A stretch of 64,000 nucleotides of DNA from Toxonevra muliebris (taxonomy: Eukaryota; Arthropoda; Insecta; Diptera; Pallopteridae): assembly GCA_963691655.1 (NCBI GenBank), contig OY829328.1, positions 74,094,400 through 74,158,399 of the forward strand, written 5' to 3'. The notes below the pieces were generated by a model that worked only from the letters and a program-made list of their open reading frames with translations, made no database searches and was not told the origin of the DNA. Below are positions 35,526-47,527 of this stretch, one piece after another (position 1 is the first letter of the stretch; each line of letters begins with the position of its first letter). A program made the translations under genes and the position numbers.

Positions 35526-36955
35526 GAGGGGTTCGATTCCCGTCTTCGTTTGGTGGTTAATTCTAATAACCTTCTTATATTCACTATCAATATAAAGTGC
35601 ATGAGAATTATAAGAATGTGTACAAGTACGAGGGTTGCTACTTAAGTTTTTGAGATATGGCAACACCAGTGTAGATATGTTAAATCTGACATCTGCATCG
35701 TAAATTTTGACGTTTTCAATCGTAAACGTACTCAGAACGTTTTGTCATACGAATGCTATTTGTGTCGTTTACAGTGACTTGAAAAATTCATCTCGCGCCA
35801 TAAAATAGATTTCAACCGAGAACATTTTCTTGCGATGATTTTTTATGATTTTCGAAGTGGATTAACTCAACAACAGTCAGCCGATCAACTCTCTTCTACT
35901 TTTGATTATGAAGCACCATCCTGAGCCACCGTGTTTCGCTGATTTTCGGAATTCAATCGTGGTCGTAGTTCGCTCTAGGACGAATTTCGTGAATGTCGTC
36001 CAAACTCGGTTGTTGTGCCAGAAAACATCGATGCTGTGCGTGAACTGATATTGCAAGATCGGCATGTGACTTATCGTAAGATTGGAGCATGCTTGGGCAT
36101 TAGTTCCATTTGCAAACATTCAATATTGCATGAAAATTTTGCCGCCAAAAAGATTTGTTCGCGTTGGATACCGCACAATTTGACAATCGCTCAAAAAACG
36201 GCTCGTGCAAAAAATGCTGAAAAAATACAATCGCCGTGCTTCAAAAGACGTCTATAAGATCGTAACAGGAGACGAATCATGGATATATGTATATGAGCTC
36301 GAAACCTTGCAACAATCGACTGTATGGGTCTTCCAAAGTGAGCCAAATCCAACAAAAGTTGTTCGCCCACTAAGCACTTCGAAGCAAATGGCCGCCTGTT
36401 TTTTCGGAAAAACTGGTCATGTGGCCATCGTGCCATTAGAGCAACGTAGAACAGTCAATTCTGAATGGTACACCATCATTTGTTTGGCAGAAGTGTTCGG
36501 AGAAATAAGGAAAACCAGCCGCCAAAGACGAATCATTCTCTACCACGACAATGCGTACTCTCACACATCGGCTCAAACGAGAGCCTTTGGAACACTCAAA
36601 ACATAGAATTGATGGGTCATCTGCCGTGCAGTCTTGATTTGGCACCCAGTAACTCCTTTTTATTCCCTCACATCAAAAATAATTTGCGAGATCAACGTTT
36701 TTCGTCGCCTGAAGAAGCGGTTGGTGCGTTCAAAACACATGTTTTTGAGTTATCCCATTCGTAGTGGAAAAAGTGCATCGAAAATTGATTCAAACGGATG
36801 CGAAAGTGTATTGATCTTTATGAGGAATATTTTGAAAAATCAATAAAGCCATTTTCAATGCTAAATATTTGTTTTTTACTTGTTCTATCTCAAAACTTAA
36901 GTAGCAACCCTCGTACACATCTTGGTTGGTAATGGGAAAACCACCAAGCTGATAG
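35526..36955 (+). mobile_element. tRNA-derived SINE, split by a mariner
   Basis: 35526-35628 (GGTTCGATTCCCG box B, then TCTTCGTTTGGTGGTTAATT) and 36914-36955 (CACATCTTGGTTGGTAATGG...ACCACCAAGC) together match the intact SINE at 60576-60880. The first base pairs after the LINE begin near box B, so the tRNA-like head (box A) is missing, and the 3' part beyond about 36955 is absent. The two halves abut at GTACAAG-TA-CACA once the mariner and one TA copy are removed. Confidence 0.8.
35629..36913 (+). mobile_element. mariner (DD34D family), inactive
   Basis: 1285 bp with inverted termini CGAGGGTTGCTACTTAAGTT and AACTTAAGTAGCAACCCTCG, flanked by TA (35627-28, 36914-15). The transposase region shows HTH remnants (LTQQQSADQLSSTF; QDRHVTYRKIGACLGIS), ENFAAKKICSRWIPHNLT, the first catalytic block VTGDESWIYVYE (36265-36300), the second YHDNAYSHTS (36542-36570), and the third region SLDLAPSNSFLFP (about 36632-36670), where the expected catalytic Asp is Asn. 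Stops and frameshifts (near 35930, 36110, 36215, 36600) also break the frame. Confidence 0.92.
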
Positions 36956-38160
36956 GTAATGTGTTAAGGATGTTGATGTTCAGCTTTTCTTAGTCTTAGG
37001 GTGCATTTAATGAAAAGGTCAATGGGCACCAGATTCATCAGCACGTTCAAAGCGTCATTGTGGCGTGATCTCATTGCCTCCGCTGCTCCTGCACCAGCTG
37101 TCTTTTGAAATCAGGTTAATTTTTTCTGGTTGTAGACCTTTCTAAGAGTTGCCCAACAAACTATAGAATCGTATGTGAGAATATATCTAACTATCGCAGT
37201 GTACATGCATTGTACTATTTTAGGTTTTAGGTCCCACCTTTTACCAATGGATTTCTTACAGGGATAAAAAGCGATACAAACCTTTTTGACCCGGTATTCG
37301 ATGTTTGTTTTCCAGTTTAACTTAGCATCAAGTATAACCCTTAGGTATTTTGCTGTTGATGAAAGTCTTAATAGTCTTTGACCATTTACCGCCGGTACCT
37401 TGGTCTTAGTAGTAAATGGCACCATTTATGCTGGATTTACCCCTAGGCAACTACTTGTGGCGTAGTTACTCAGCAAAGCCAGAGTCCTCTCCATGATTTC
37501 GCTGATCACGTTTAAGAACAGACTCGACACTAATGTTACTACATCATCCGCGAAGGCTAAAATCTTTACTCCGCCCCTATTTAGTCTCATACGAATGTTG
37601 TTTATGACTATTTCCTAGATCTGCCTGAATTATTCTGGAATGCAGCATACATACTATGGTATGACAATATAGAATTCTCAACCCCCAGCTCTATCAAGGA
37701 ATAGTGAATTGCGTCAGTATTCACATTGTTGAAGGCCTCCTGTATAACAAAGAAGGTCGCCATCGTGTATTGTTTGAAGTAAAGAGAGATCTCTATAAGA
37801 CTTGTTACTTCATGAAGAGCGGACACTCCGTTGACTTGCCATTGAGGTTGACACGCTACGCTTACGAAACGCAGCAATTATCTACGTTTTCTCTAATGTG
37901 GATGAATGTTAAAAGGGAATGCAAAAATTAAAATCAAAATTGAAATTTCCCAACCAAAATTCATTTAATTTTCAATACCAAAAATTCCTATGCACACATA
38001 TAAAGCAAAAAACTTCAAAGAAGCAAATGAAAAGTAGAAATGCTAAAACTTTTTACTATATATTTTTTTCTTTTTAAATTTCTCCAAGCAATTTTATTTG
38101 TGCATATATATTAATAACTCAGCTTGCCCATTTTGATTGTCTCTATGTATATTTTCACAG

Positions 38161-39036
38161 TGCTTTCCCACCGAGGACACGCCCGAACACAAATCATCCT
38201 GTTGTCACATCAATTCAGATTTTGAAATAACCACATTACCCATGCCACCAGAACCGCCTACCTCACGGCCACCGACAACACGCCACAGCAAAGGGGGAGG
38301 AGGCAGTGGCAGTGGCAGCGGTGGTGGGAGCGGCGGTGGAGGCATCAGTGGTGGTTCGGTGCTTGGTATTTGTGGACGCTCACGCGCCAACAGTCTAAGT
38401 CGCAGTGCATCGCAACACCATATACGCAGCAGTCATCATCATGGCCACAGTCATCATGGCGGCGGCGGCTTCAGCAGCGTACGACCCGACATTGAAGGTC
38501 TCTCCGAAAAATACTGGGGTGAAATACTCGAGCGTACTGTAAGCTCGGGCAGTTTGCATGCTATGCAAAAGGTTTTTCCACATCACACCACACAACAACA
38601 ACAACAACAGCAAGCGGCGTCACAGCAGCAACAACATCATCATCACATACACCAACATCAACAGACACAACAACAACAGCAGCAACTGCAACAACAACCA
38701 CCAACGTCAACTTCTATGACAACATCGTTTAGCAAACATAGCGATCTAAATCTAAGCATATCCGAGCATCATGAACATCGTGGCGCCTTAAATGGACGCG
38801 GCAATGGTGTCGAATGCGATCTAAATAATAAATTTTCAAATTCAGAAACGAAATTGTGTGAGTTGCAGCAACAGCATCACATATTTCATGATGCAAATTG
38901 TGCAAAAAATAAATCATCATTAAGTGGTGGAAACGCTGGGCCGGGCGCTGGCGCTGTTATTATCATGGATGATGCAAAAATGTTGTCAGCCGCCTCAGCG
39001 ACAACGGCGACCGGACGTTGCATACCGGATATTTAG
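38161..39036 (+). CDS. Class A GPCR, coding exon 8 (cytoplasmic tail)
   Basis: 291 codons plus TAG, residues 415-705. The acceptor is atattttcacag|TGC in phase 0 after AGG of exon 7. The tail opens CFPTEDTPEHKSSCC (Cys residues that could be palmitoylated). It continues through a Pro-rich stretch, a poly-Gly/Ser linker, a Ser/Arg-rich segment (SRANSLSRSASQH, a likely phosphorylation site cluster) and a His-rich stretch. A compact helical-looking block follows, DIEGLSEKYWGEILERTVSS, then Gln- and His-rich repeats. It ends GRCIPDI. The complex block stands out as the probable conserved functional part. The same frame stays open for 105 codons past the stop. Confidence 0.88.
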   Translation, partial: CFPTEDTPEHKSSCCHINSDFEITTLPMPPEPPTSRPPTTRHSKGGGGSGSGSGGGSGGGGISGGSVLGICGRSRANSLSRSASQHHIRSSHHHGHSHHGGGGFSSVRPDIEGLSEKYWGEILERTVSSGSLHAMQKVFPHHTTQQQQQQQAASQQQQHHHHIHQHQQTQQQQQQLQQQPPTSTSMTTSFSKHSDLNLSISEHHEHRGALNGRGNGVECDLNNKFSNSETKLCELQQQHHIFHDANCAKNKSSLSGGNAGPGAGAVIIMDDAKMLSAASATTATGRCIPDI

Positions 39037-39351
39037 TACGCAGAGAATGTTATATTAGCGAATAGTCAAATAGCGCGCATCTGCGGCCACAAGGCACACA
39101 TTAACAGCAGCGGCAGTGGCAGCGGCAGCAGCAATAATAGCAGTGTCATTGGTGGTTGCACTCATACGAAAACCAACGCGGCCATCGCAAAAACTAACAT
39201 TTACCATCATCACCACATCAGAACCCATCAGCAGCATCAACATCAGCCCAGCAAAGATATAATGACCACTACCACTACACGCGCTGCTTGTCATAGCCCG
39301 CCACCAAATGTAATGGCGACCATTGCAATACCGTTGGCCGAGTATCGGAAG
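39037..39351 (+). CDS. Candidate stop-readthrough extension of the receptor
   Basis: After the TAG at 39034-39036, the same frame runs 105 codons without a stop to TGA at 39352-39354. The translated extension begins YAENVILANSQIARICGH. It contains Ser/Gly/Asn-rich and His/Gln-rich patches like the preceding tail, then MTTTTTRAACHSPP, and ends AIPLAEYRK. Composition and codon pattern look coding (CAG/CAT/AGC/GGC-rich), unlike the AT-rich sequence that starts right after 39354. Readthrough of stop codons in neural genes is well known in Drosophila. Alternatives are a recent nonsense mutation, an assembly base error, or chance from trinucleotide-rich DNA. Confidence 0.55.
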
Positions 39352-39398
39352 TGAAGCCGTTGCATTTTTTCTTTCTGATTTTTGTTGTTGTTGTTGTA

Positions 39399-39421
39399 TA
39401 TATGACAGAGTGTGTCATATA
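39399..39421 (+). other. Hairpin downstream of the receptor ORF
   Basis: TATATGACA, a five-base loop GAGTG, and TGTCATATA form a perfect nine-pair stem about 45 bases after the second stop codon. In RNA it could be a 3' UTR structure. No function is implied by sequence alone. Confidence 0.4.
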
Positions 39422-39974
39422 CGCGGTTGGTCGTGCGTGCAGGAAGCGGAAGTAAGTAGATAAATATGTAAATGTATTAAAATTAAAGAAAATTTTAAGT
39501 GTTCAGTGTCTCTTTGTGTGATAATTTTCTATATTTGATTTGTACCTACATACATACATACATTCGTTCATTCTGTGTGTGTGTGTGTGTGTGGATGTGC
39601 GTGTGTCTGTGTTTGTAAGTAAGTAGTTATTTATGTATGTAGATATATATAAACATAAACTATTAAATTTTGTAAGTTTATACTAAATTCATTAGAAACA
39701 AAATCAAAAAGTATACACCAGTCGGAAACTAAATTTTGTGATGCGTAACCAAATTATTGGTGCTGCCTACGAGATGCATTTAGCCTGTTGCCTTGACACT
39801 AAGTGCGTCACCATATCTTTAACACTTACTACGAATCTGGTTGTCAAACCTTTCAATTATTGGTGGAGAGTTTCATTATAATACCTGAGTTCGGAGATGG
39901 CTCCGTTACACTTAGTTCAACACTGAACAGAATTTACTTCTGATTAGCTTCATATAAAACTCCTGTATTATTTT

Positions 39975-41070
39975 ATCTGATTTTGATCTATTGAAATTGT
40001 TGTATGTAATATGTGATCTGATCTAAAATTGTTCTATGAATAGATCAGAAATTTCACTATGGTCTCAACTGAATCGGATTTATGATTTGAAATTGATGAA
40101 ATTTATGGTTGTTTTGATATAAATTTGATGCATGACTTGATCTAAAATTGATTTATTTACGTTTTAATCTGAAATTGATTTCACAAGTTGATCAATTATG
40201 TGATCTAATATTGATGTAGGATCAGACTTTAAATTTATCGCCGATCTGTACTAATCTAAATCTTAAAATGGTCTGAAATCTGATCTGCAATTGGTCTATA
40301 AACTAACCTGAAATTGCTCTGTGATCTGATCTGAAATTGCTCTGTGATCAGATCTGAAAATGGTTTCTGATCTGATTCAAAATTAAGATTTGATCTAATC
40401 TGAAATCGATTAATCATCTGATCAGGAATATGATCGAAAATTAAGGTATGATCTGATCTGAAATTTATGAATCATCTGATCTGAAATTGATCTATGATCT
40501 GTTCTGAAAATGGTCTATGATCTGATCCAAAAATTAGGTATGATCTCATCTGAAAGTGGTCTGTGATCTGCTCTAAAATTGGTCTATGATCTGATCTGAA
40601 ATTACTGTATGATCAGATCTGAAATTAATCTATGATCTGTTCTGAAAATAGTCTATGATCTTATTGAAATTGGTCTATAAACTAACCTGGAATTTGTCTG
40701 TGATCTGATCTGAAATTAGTCTAAGATCTTATCTGAAATTGCTGTATGATCTGATCTGAAATTGCTATATGATCTGATCTGAAATTGATCTATGATCTAT
40801 TCTGAAAGTGGTCTATGATCTGATCTGAAATTGCTGCATGATCTGGTCTGAAACTGCTGTATGATATGATCTGAAATTGATGTATGATCTGATCTGAAAT
40901 TGGTCCCTAATCTGATCTAAAAATAAGAAATTGATTAATCATTTGATCTGAAATTGATCTATGAACTGATCTGAAATTGATCTATGAACTGATCTGAAAA
41001 TGATCTATGATCTGCTCTGAAAATGGTCTATAATCTGATCTGAAATTGATATATGAGCTGACTTGAAATC
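39975..41070 (+). repeat. 23-bp GATC-rich minisatellite
   Basis: Degenerate units of the form TGATCTGATCTGAAATTGNTNTA repeat for about 1.1 kb; the period of 23 is clear at 40730-40860. Units contain two to three GATC sites. It lies 0.6 kb downstream of the receptor stop, probably in the 3' UTR or just past the gene. Confidence 0.85.
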
Positions 41071-42980
41071 TTTTACCATTTCATTCATTTAAAATTGACA
41101 TGATACGATATGCATACCTTACTCTAATAATGTCTAGCAAATTTCATATAAACAGAGCAGCAATGGTAATGAGGAACTATTAAGCTCATTAGCCCTTAAA
41201 ACGAGTCTCTTTCTCTACTCTTTCTTTTCGTTGGGGCTCTCACTTTGAACTGGACTATGGATTTGTCTTAGGCATGCATTAGATAGCTGCGATTGTTTAC
41301 TAAAGCAACTAACTTCCCTAGGTGATTTTAATATTTAACTTTAGCTATTATGCTTTTTCTTCCTATATTTTTCTTTCTCTGCCTCTCATCTCACTTGGGC
41401 TGTGACTTAATACTGGCTAAGAGTTTAGTCTTTTGACGATTCTGTCAATTCACTGCTTTGTCAACTTGATTTATAATCTATAATTTGATCTAAAATCAAT
41501 CTGTTATCTCATTTCAAATTGAAAGACAAAACTAAATCCCTTGAATTTACTTTTACAGAACGCTATCGTATAAGGGTTTGCCTTTTATAAATCTACTAAA
41601 TAATCCTGTTTCTCTTTATTTAAATATGAAGTCAAAACTCTCTTTGTTTCAGCTCAAACAGAATATTGTTGGCAATCGCAAAATTTCATTAAGATTCAAG
41701 TTAAGTGGTGGGCTTATCCTTTCGAACGCAAATATTTCCGACTGTGGCTATTTAGTATATTTTGAGTTTCCTTTATTTCTATTTAGATATTAGTCTTGAC
41801 TTTTGTGATTCTCATGAATTTATGTAAAATGTAACCAAAAAAATTTAAAATGTAAAATCAAAATAAAACAAAATAAAAACTAATCCAGTAGTAAGTTTAA
41901 AGTTAAAAATTTATAGCTATGAATGGGACTAAAATAAATGTGTTAATATATTTAAAACATTAATAATAAATAGTTAATTATAAAAATAATAAATAAACGT
42001 AAATATTAGCATAATTATTTTCCGTATTGAGTTGAAAAGGCGAAATGAAATTTTAAAACCATTTGAGGCATTTAAATTCTTAAGCTTTAGTTTCACCAAT
42101 GATTATACTGCAGAATTTAACAGTTTAGTTGTTGTAATTATGGGTTTCACAGAATTGTGAAATGTAATGAAATTCAATTACATTGAAGTATTTAGTTTGC
42201 TGCGGTTTAAGTTTAATTTGTGTACATTGAATTTGTGTAATACATTTGATCTAATGCTTGTTATTATGGAAATATAATCCCTTTCAATATTTCAGGGTAT
42301 ATCGAAATCATTTAGTTGTAACAAGAAATTCAATAAAAGCTGAGATTTATCGTAAAATGTGTGCTCTCTGTTCAGAGAAGTTTTAGAACTATCAACGATT
42401 TTGGATCGAATTTACATATACGCATTGTTACTCATACGCCACCAAGTACCAAATAAGAGTAGTATTATCTGCTCTGTATGCATTTAAATGTGTTTTTCTT
42501 GATATGCTCAAGCAGTTATACCTTTACTTATGATTTGCTTAGTTTAGAATTGTTTAGAAATGAGCGTGGAAATATTTCAGGACAGCATATCTGAAAAACT
42601 AGAAACAAATTTTCAGAGCTCAAGTACAAGCATTCGCTATTTTTACTTCGGCAATAGTGGCTTGCAATAGCTTTAAATTCTTTTATTCCACTACCGAGTT
42701 TTTTTTACTTTCAAAAGCGCAAGATAAATTCGGCAACGAGAGAGATTCTTAAATTAAAATTTGCTGTTGCTTCTTAGCTTCGCCCGTCTCCATAAATCAA
42801 CATTTCGTTCTTCTTCTTCGTGAATTCTTGGTTTTTTTGATACGGCTGATATTAACTTTAGCATTCACAAATTACGAAAATAACATAATTATATTGGATC
42901 TACGATGTCTGTCCATATTCTAGGTGGTCTTTCAAGTTTCCTTCTACTCATAATACGTGATTTAAAGGTCTTCTTCGCAA
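41071..42980 (+). other. AT-rich intergenic stretch
   Basis: No gene recognised. It contains one copy of GTTACTCATACGCC (42427-42440). AATAAA-like sequences occur at about 41860-42000, any of which might serve as polyadenylation signals for the receptor, but none can be assigned. Confidence 0.4.
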
Positions 42981-42984
42981 TTCT

Positions 42985-44720
42985 GTTGTTATGGGGTTGA
43001 AGAAATCGTTATTCGATGGATTCATGCCATGCTATTCAAACGGCTGCTTACCACGGGGGAGAAAACGAAGATAGTGTTACGGTTGAGGTTGAGAAAGGAT
43101 GCCGCCAAGGGGGCGTACTCTCTCCTCTTCTGACTGCCTTCTTAATGATTTACTGAATTTTAGAGTTCACATCCAAGCGTATGCTGACGATGTGTGTGTC
43201 ATAATCTTGGGACGGTGTGCATTAAAATACAAGAAGTCTTGGACAAGATCAAGGCTTGGTGCTATCTTCAGTGAATTCTAGTAAAAGCATCTTAGTATTT
43301 TTCACTAAGAAACGCAACAAGGATGGCCTGTTACCACCAACTATGAGGGTGTAACACTGCTGTTGTCTTCTGAAGTTAAACATTTAGTTGTAACCTTAGA
43401 TTGCAAACGGTTATGGAAGACGAACCTCGAGCTGAAGGTCTCGCGTGCATTACAGGTTTTCTGGCAGTGCAGGCGAGCAGCTTTCGGCAAGACTTGGGGT
43501 TTGAACCTAGCTCTGGTATACTGTGTATACATTGCACTTGTCAGACCTATTGTCACGTATGCCTATGTAGTATGGTGGAGACGAACTTTGGTTAAGTCCA
43601 TAGTATCCTCTCTGGCCAGGCTTCAGAGAAGTGTGTACCTGAGTGTCACTGGTGCAATGTGTACTACATCTGGTGATGCCCTCTATATGGATATGGTTCA
43701 CAGTCAGATATACCACCAGTTGCCAGTATAGCGCCCACTGTTCTTGATGCCCGTGGACAATCATGTGTCTTGTATACGCTTCGGAAGAAGATATGATGTC
43801 AGGTTCCCGGAACGTGATTAGTGGTTAAGTCCAGAGGTCGTATTCCGGGGTCTCTGTCATGTCCTCTATACCGACGAATCTAAAACCTTAAACTGTACTG
43901 GATCCGGTTGGTACTTGGACGATGAGACCAAGTACTCTTTTTCCACTGGACAGATGGCGACAATCTTTTTAACGGAGGTTTTCGCTATCCGGGACGTGGC
44001 GGGCTGGATAATTGAGAGGGGATGGCATGAGAAGTGCATAGGTAACTGCAGTAGTAGCCAAGCTGCGCTGAAGGCCCTTGCTAACATTGCCAGCTCCTCA
44101 AAATTAGTCAGGTAAAACTAAATAGTGTTGCCAAACACAACAAGCTATGCCTTATATCTGTTCCAGGACACTGTGATATTGCAGGGAATGAACTAGCTGA
44201 TAAACTAGCTAATGAACTAATTGGCGTTAGTTCTGGGGAGATCATACTTTGAATCAACGATTTCGTTGTTCTATTCATAGAGAAAGATGGTCCGAGCTTG
44301 ACCCCTGCAGAACAGGAAAGTGCTTCGTGAGACAATCTAACAAGAAATCAGCGGAATTTCTTCTGAAACTGAGAAGAAAGGACCTGAGATTACTGGTGGG
44401 TGTCATCACCGATCCAATCTGCCAATCGTGTAGCTGTCAGATGCTAGCGAGGACTAGATTAAGACTATTGTGTAGTGATGTTTTAAGTATGAACAATATC
44501 CAGACTCTGCCTCTTCCTGAGCTTCTAAGATTCATCAGTGAAACAAAGAAGTTTGAGGTTGCGAAACCCTAGACCTTTCTTCTTCCCATTTTTTCCCTCA
44601 CATAACTTTCCTGTCTTTCTACTCTCTTCTAATGACTCTATCTTGGGTATAGTACAATGTTCTTCGAGACTGAGTGCTTTGGTTTAGTTTGGCACAAATC
44701 TAACTAACTCTAACTGTTGT
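42985..44720 (+). mobile_element. LOA/I-like LINE, 5'-truncated
   Basis: RT region VTVEVEKGCRQGGVLSPLL (43078-43135), then IQAYADDVCVIILG (about 43170-43212, intact YADD). Thumb frame 43363-43731 holds LKVSRALQVFWQCRRAAFGKTW and YAYVVWWRRTL. RNase H is spread over 43870-44220 with YTDESKTLNCTGSGW, SQAALKALANI and GHCDIAGNELADKLANEL. The C-terminal cluster region CQSCSCQM...RLRLLCSD lies at about 44420-44475, and the ORF ends near 44570. A TAACTAACTCTAACT tail follows near 44697-44717. Frameshifts separate RT, thumb and RNase H. Confidence 0.78.
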
Positions 44721-45300
44721 CATCCATTCCGAGGAGATGTTCAAGCCACCGTAACCATTGCGCTTTGACGAACGCACAATGTTTCGGCTCTTTATCAGTT
44801 GTTCGATTTCGTTATTAAATCTGATTCTATACGACCCATCAGGCTCTATACGAGACCAAAAAACTCTTACTCAAGATTTTATGCTCGAAGGGTATAAGGG
44901 GATTATATAAAGATTAGTGGTCAGAACCCACATTTCGCATACGTTCGTTGCTATCGGTCTTATAAGAGTGTTATCGATTTTTAATTTACGTACCCAGTTG
45001 AGAAGTTTGTTTTTTAGAAGTTTAAGATGCTCGTGTCTCCTTGCTTGACACTTGAGAGCACATCGAATGGGTCAGAAGTCTTTTCTTGTATCATAACCTT
45101 AGATATGGTTCCTGTCAAAGCCATAGATACCAGTGATGCGAATTTCATTAATACTCCTTGCCGACGAAGTACGAAGGGCAGTTTTTTCCTGTCGATGCTA
45201 TCGAAAGTTTTTTTAAAGTTCACAAATAGACAATGAATATCAAGGTCATTAAATTTTTTAAATATTTGGCTCTTTACGATTCTTAAATGGGTACTCAATA
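44715..45300 (-). mobile_element. RTE-like RT fragment
   Basis: Minus-strand frame 45298-45014 reads HCLFVNFKKTFDSIDRKKLPF (motif A with Asn in place of the first Asp), ALTGTISKVMIQEKTSDPF and VLSSVKQGD (motif B). Further downstream, MGRIEFNNEIEQLIKS and related pieces extend to about 44715. The fragment is truncated on both sides and opposite in orientation to the adjoining LINE. Confidence 0.6.
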
Positions 45301-45309
45301 AATACTCAA

Positions 45310-47525
45310 GTCTCTCAAGTTTTCATAATTCCGTTTTTTGATTATGAAAATATAAAACTGCACTTTTTGCAGTATTTATTAAGAGACCTGTGCATTTATA
45401 AGAGAAGATACCATTTGAATTCTGTGATATTTAATGAATAAGGCTATTCACGATCTGGTGAAAATGATTTTGCACGAGTCCAATAAGTTATTATGTAATT
45501 GCTTAGACAATTGGCTCCAAGTGACTTCAATTGACTTCAAATGCCCAATTGACTCCAAGTGACTGCATGTGACTTCAAGTGACTCTAAGGGTATTCAAGT
45601 GAATCTTAGTGACTTCAAGGCAGTCTTGATTTTGGAGTCATAAGATTTGCATTCCCATGATTTCAAAAAAGGTTTCCATTTCCTTGACTCTAGGAAAGAT
45701 TTTTCTAAATGAATTAAATAATAATAAAGTAATTTTCTTGACCAAAAATGTTGAACCCAATATTTTCCTTCAGTTTATGCTATCGTTACTCTGTTTGCAA
45801 GCAAAAAAAAAAAAAAACTTAAATTTATTGGACTGTGTAATTTATACTAATCCTGCCAGCAGAAACGTAACTAAATTAGCTTTAAATTCTTAAAGCATTA
45901 ACCAAAATTTAAGCTTCAATTACATGCCTTTGTGATTACATTAAAGTTTAATCGATTTTCTTTTTGTCACTGCTGAAAATGAAAATTAGTAAAATTATTG
46001 ATTTTTGCAGACTAAGCAATAAATTGGCATTATTCATTATCCATAGCAAAAAAAGAAAACAAAAGAAAATTCCAAAAAAAAATTCCAAACATTTCCCAGC
46101 GAACACGAAAAAAAAAAACTTATTTATTCATTAATATTCTGTAATCTCTTAATTTACTATTGCTATAATTTTCCAGCACATTTACGCTGTTGTTGTTGTT
46201 GCTGTCTCAATTTCAGCGGCTGAAATGTCATGGTCAATAAAATTTCAAACAATCAGAGGAAAATTGAGAAACGAAAAAACTAAAACAAAATTTAACTTTC
46301 AGATTTTACTAAACCAAAACGACAATCACAAAATGGAATATCAAAAGAAAAAAAAAATCAAAAAAAATTAAAACCCCAGAAGTAGAAAGAGAAAGTGTTG
46401 AGGGTTAGTAGAAATGACATTAGGCCAATTACATTTACATGCAATTAGCTAAATTTCATTTCATTCTTTTTGCTTTTCTTTTTTTTTTTGTGTGTTCCTT
46501 TTGTGTGTTTTTAGTTTACTTAATAAAATTATACAAAACAATCTCCAAGAAAATCTAAACACAATCTAGTTACACGGAAAATTTCATAGCTACATAGCAA
46601 AGCCAAAAAAAAAAAAAAGAAAAAAAACGACGAGGAAAAAGAAAAAACACAACACCTAAAAACCACAATAAAAACTTCTTAAAAAGTTTCAGTAAACAAG
46701 CAGCAACACAAAAGCAAAAACAAATATATATATAAATAAGAGTGTAAAAAAAGTTAAAGTTAGCGCGCAGAAATGTAAAAGCTGCCATCACTTGTGATTA
46801 TTGTTGAAAATGTAGTAAAGCATGAAATTGAAAGAAACACGCAATTTCGTTTTGAATTCTGTATTTCTTTGTTCTTTTTTTTTTTTTTTTTTTATTTATT
46901 TTGTTATGCGTATCTGTAAGATAAAATTAGAATTAGACATACAGAATAATAACATGCAATATTAAAATAAGAAACAAGTAAAATATAAACACGAAAGTTG
47001 TTGGCAATTTTATTTAATTGTATATTTATGTAGGAATAAAATGTTCCAGTTGTTTTTAGATTTTGCTTTTCGCCATTTAAAAAGCCATAATAATAAATTG
47101 TTTTTTTTTTTTTTTTTTGGTGTATAAATTTCATTTCGACTTTTTAACAATCAAAAAATAAAACAAGAAAAACGCACACAATATATATTAATTTTTATAT
47201 TCATTTAAATGAATTTAATTTGCATAAAATTAAATGCAAAGTTTACATTTAAAATGGTTGCTGTTGTCACGCAACAATACACAACAACAAATGTGGGCAG
47301 CTTGAAGTGGCATAAGATTTCGCTTAGCACTGGTTTGTAATTTTGGTAATTAATTTCACCGTCTTTGAAATTTTAAGGAATTTTTGGTAGGTAGGTAGAC
47401 AATTAGCGTTTAGGAAGAGCTTGGGGAATTTACTAAATTTGGTTTTGATTAGAGGTGGGTAAAGGTAAAAGAAGTGGAAGGAAGACTGCTTCCTTTTTTT
47501 CTTCCAAATTCGTGCAACTTTTGTA
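45310..47525 (+). other. AT-rich low-complexity intergenic stretch
   Basis: A patch at 45500-45625 repeats GACTTCAAGTGACTC-like decamers (TTGACTYCAAGTG variants). The rest is poly-A/T-rich, with long homopolymers at about 46604-46628, 46875-46894 and 47100-47119. No gene is recognised. Confidence 0.5.
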
Positions 47526-47527
47526 TA

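Larger units (their letters stand above)
34690..37930 (-). mobile_element. LOA/I-like LINE, interrupted by SINE and mariner
   Basis: Minus-strand parts in order from high to low coordinate: the RT motif A region LVAFLDIEGAF-like, seen as FFVIQEAFNNVNTDAIHYSLIE (about 37760-37680); motif C ILAFADDVVTLVSSL (about 37560-37510); KYLRVILDAKLNWKTNIEYRVKK (about 37350-37270); SIGKRWDLKPKIVQ (about 37255-37210); then, beyond the SINE/mariner insert at 35526-36955, RNase H pieces YTDESKCDCGVGAG (about 35500) and ILGSKNIEGNEKADELARSGA (about 35245-35180), and a CGNL-type zinc remnant near 34940. Frames are broken throughout. The same element type as 15-1999. Confidence 0.75.
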
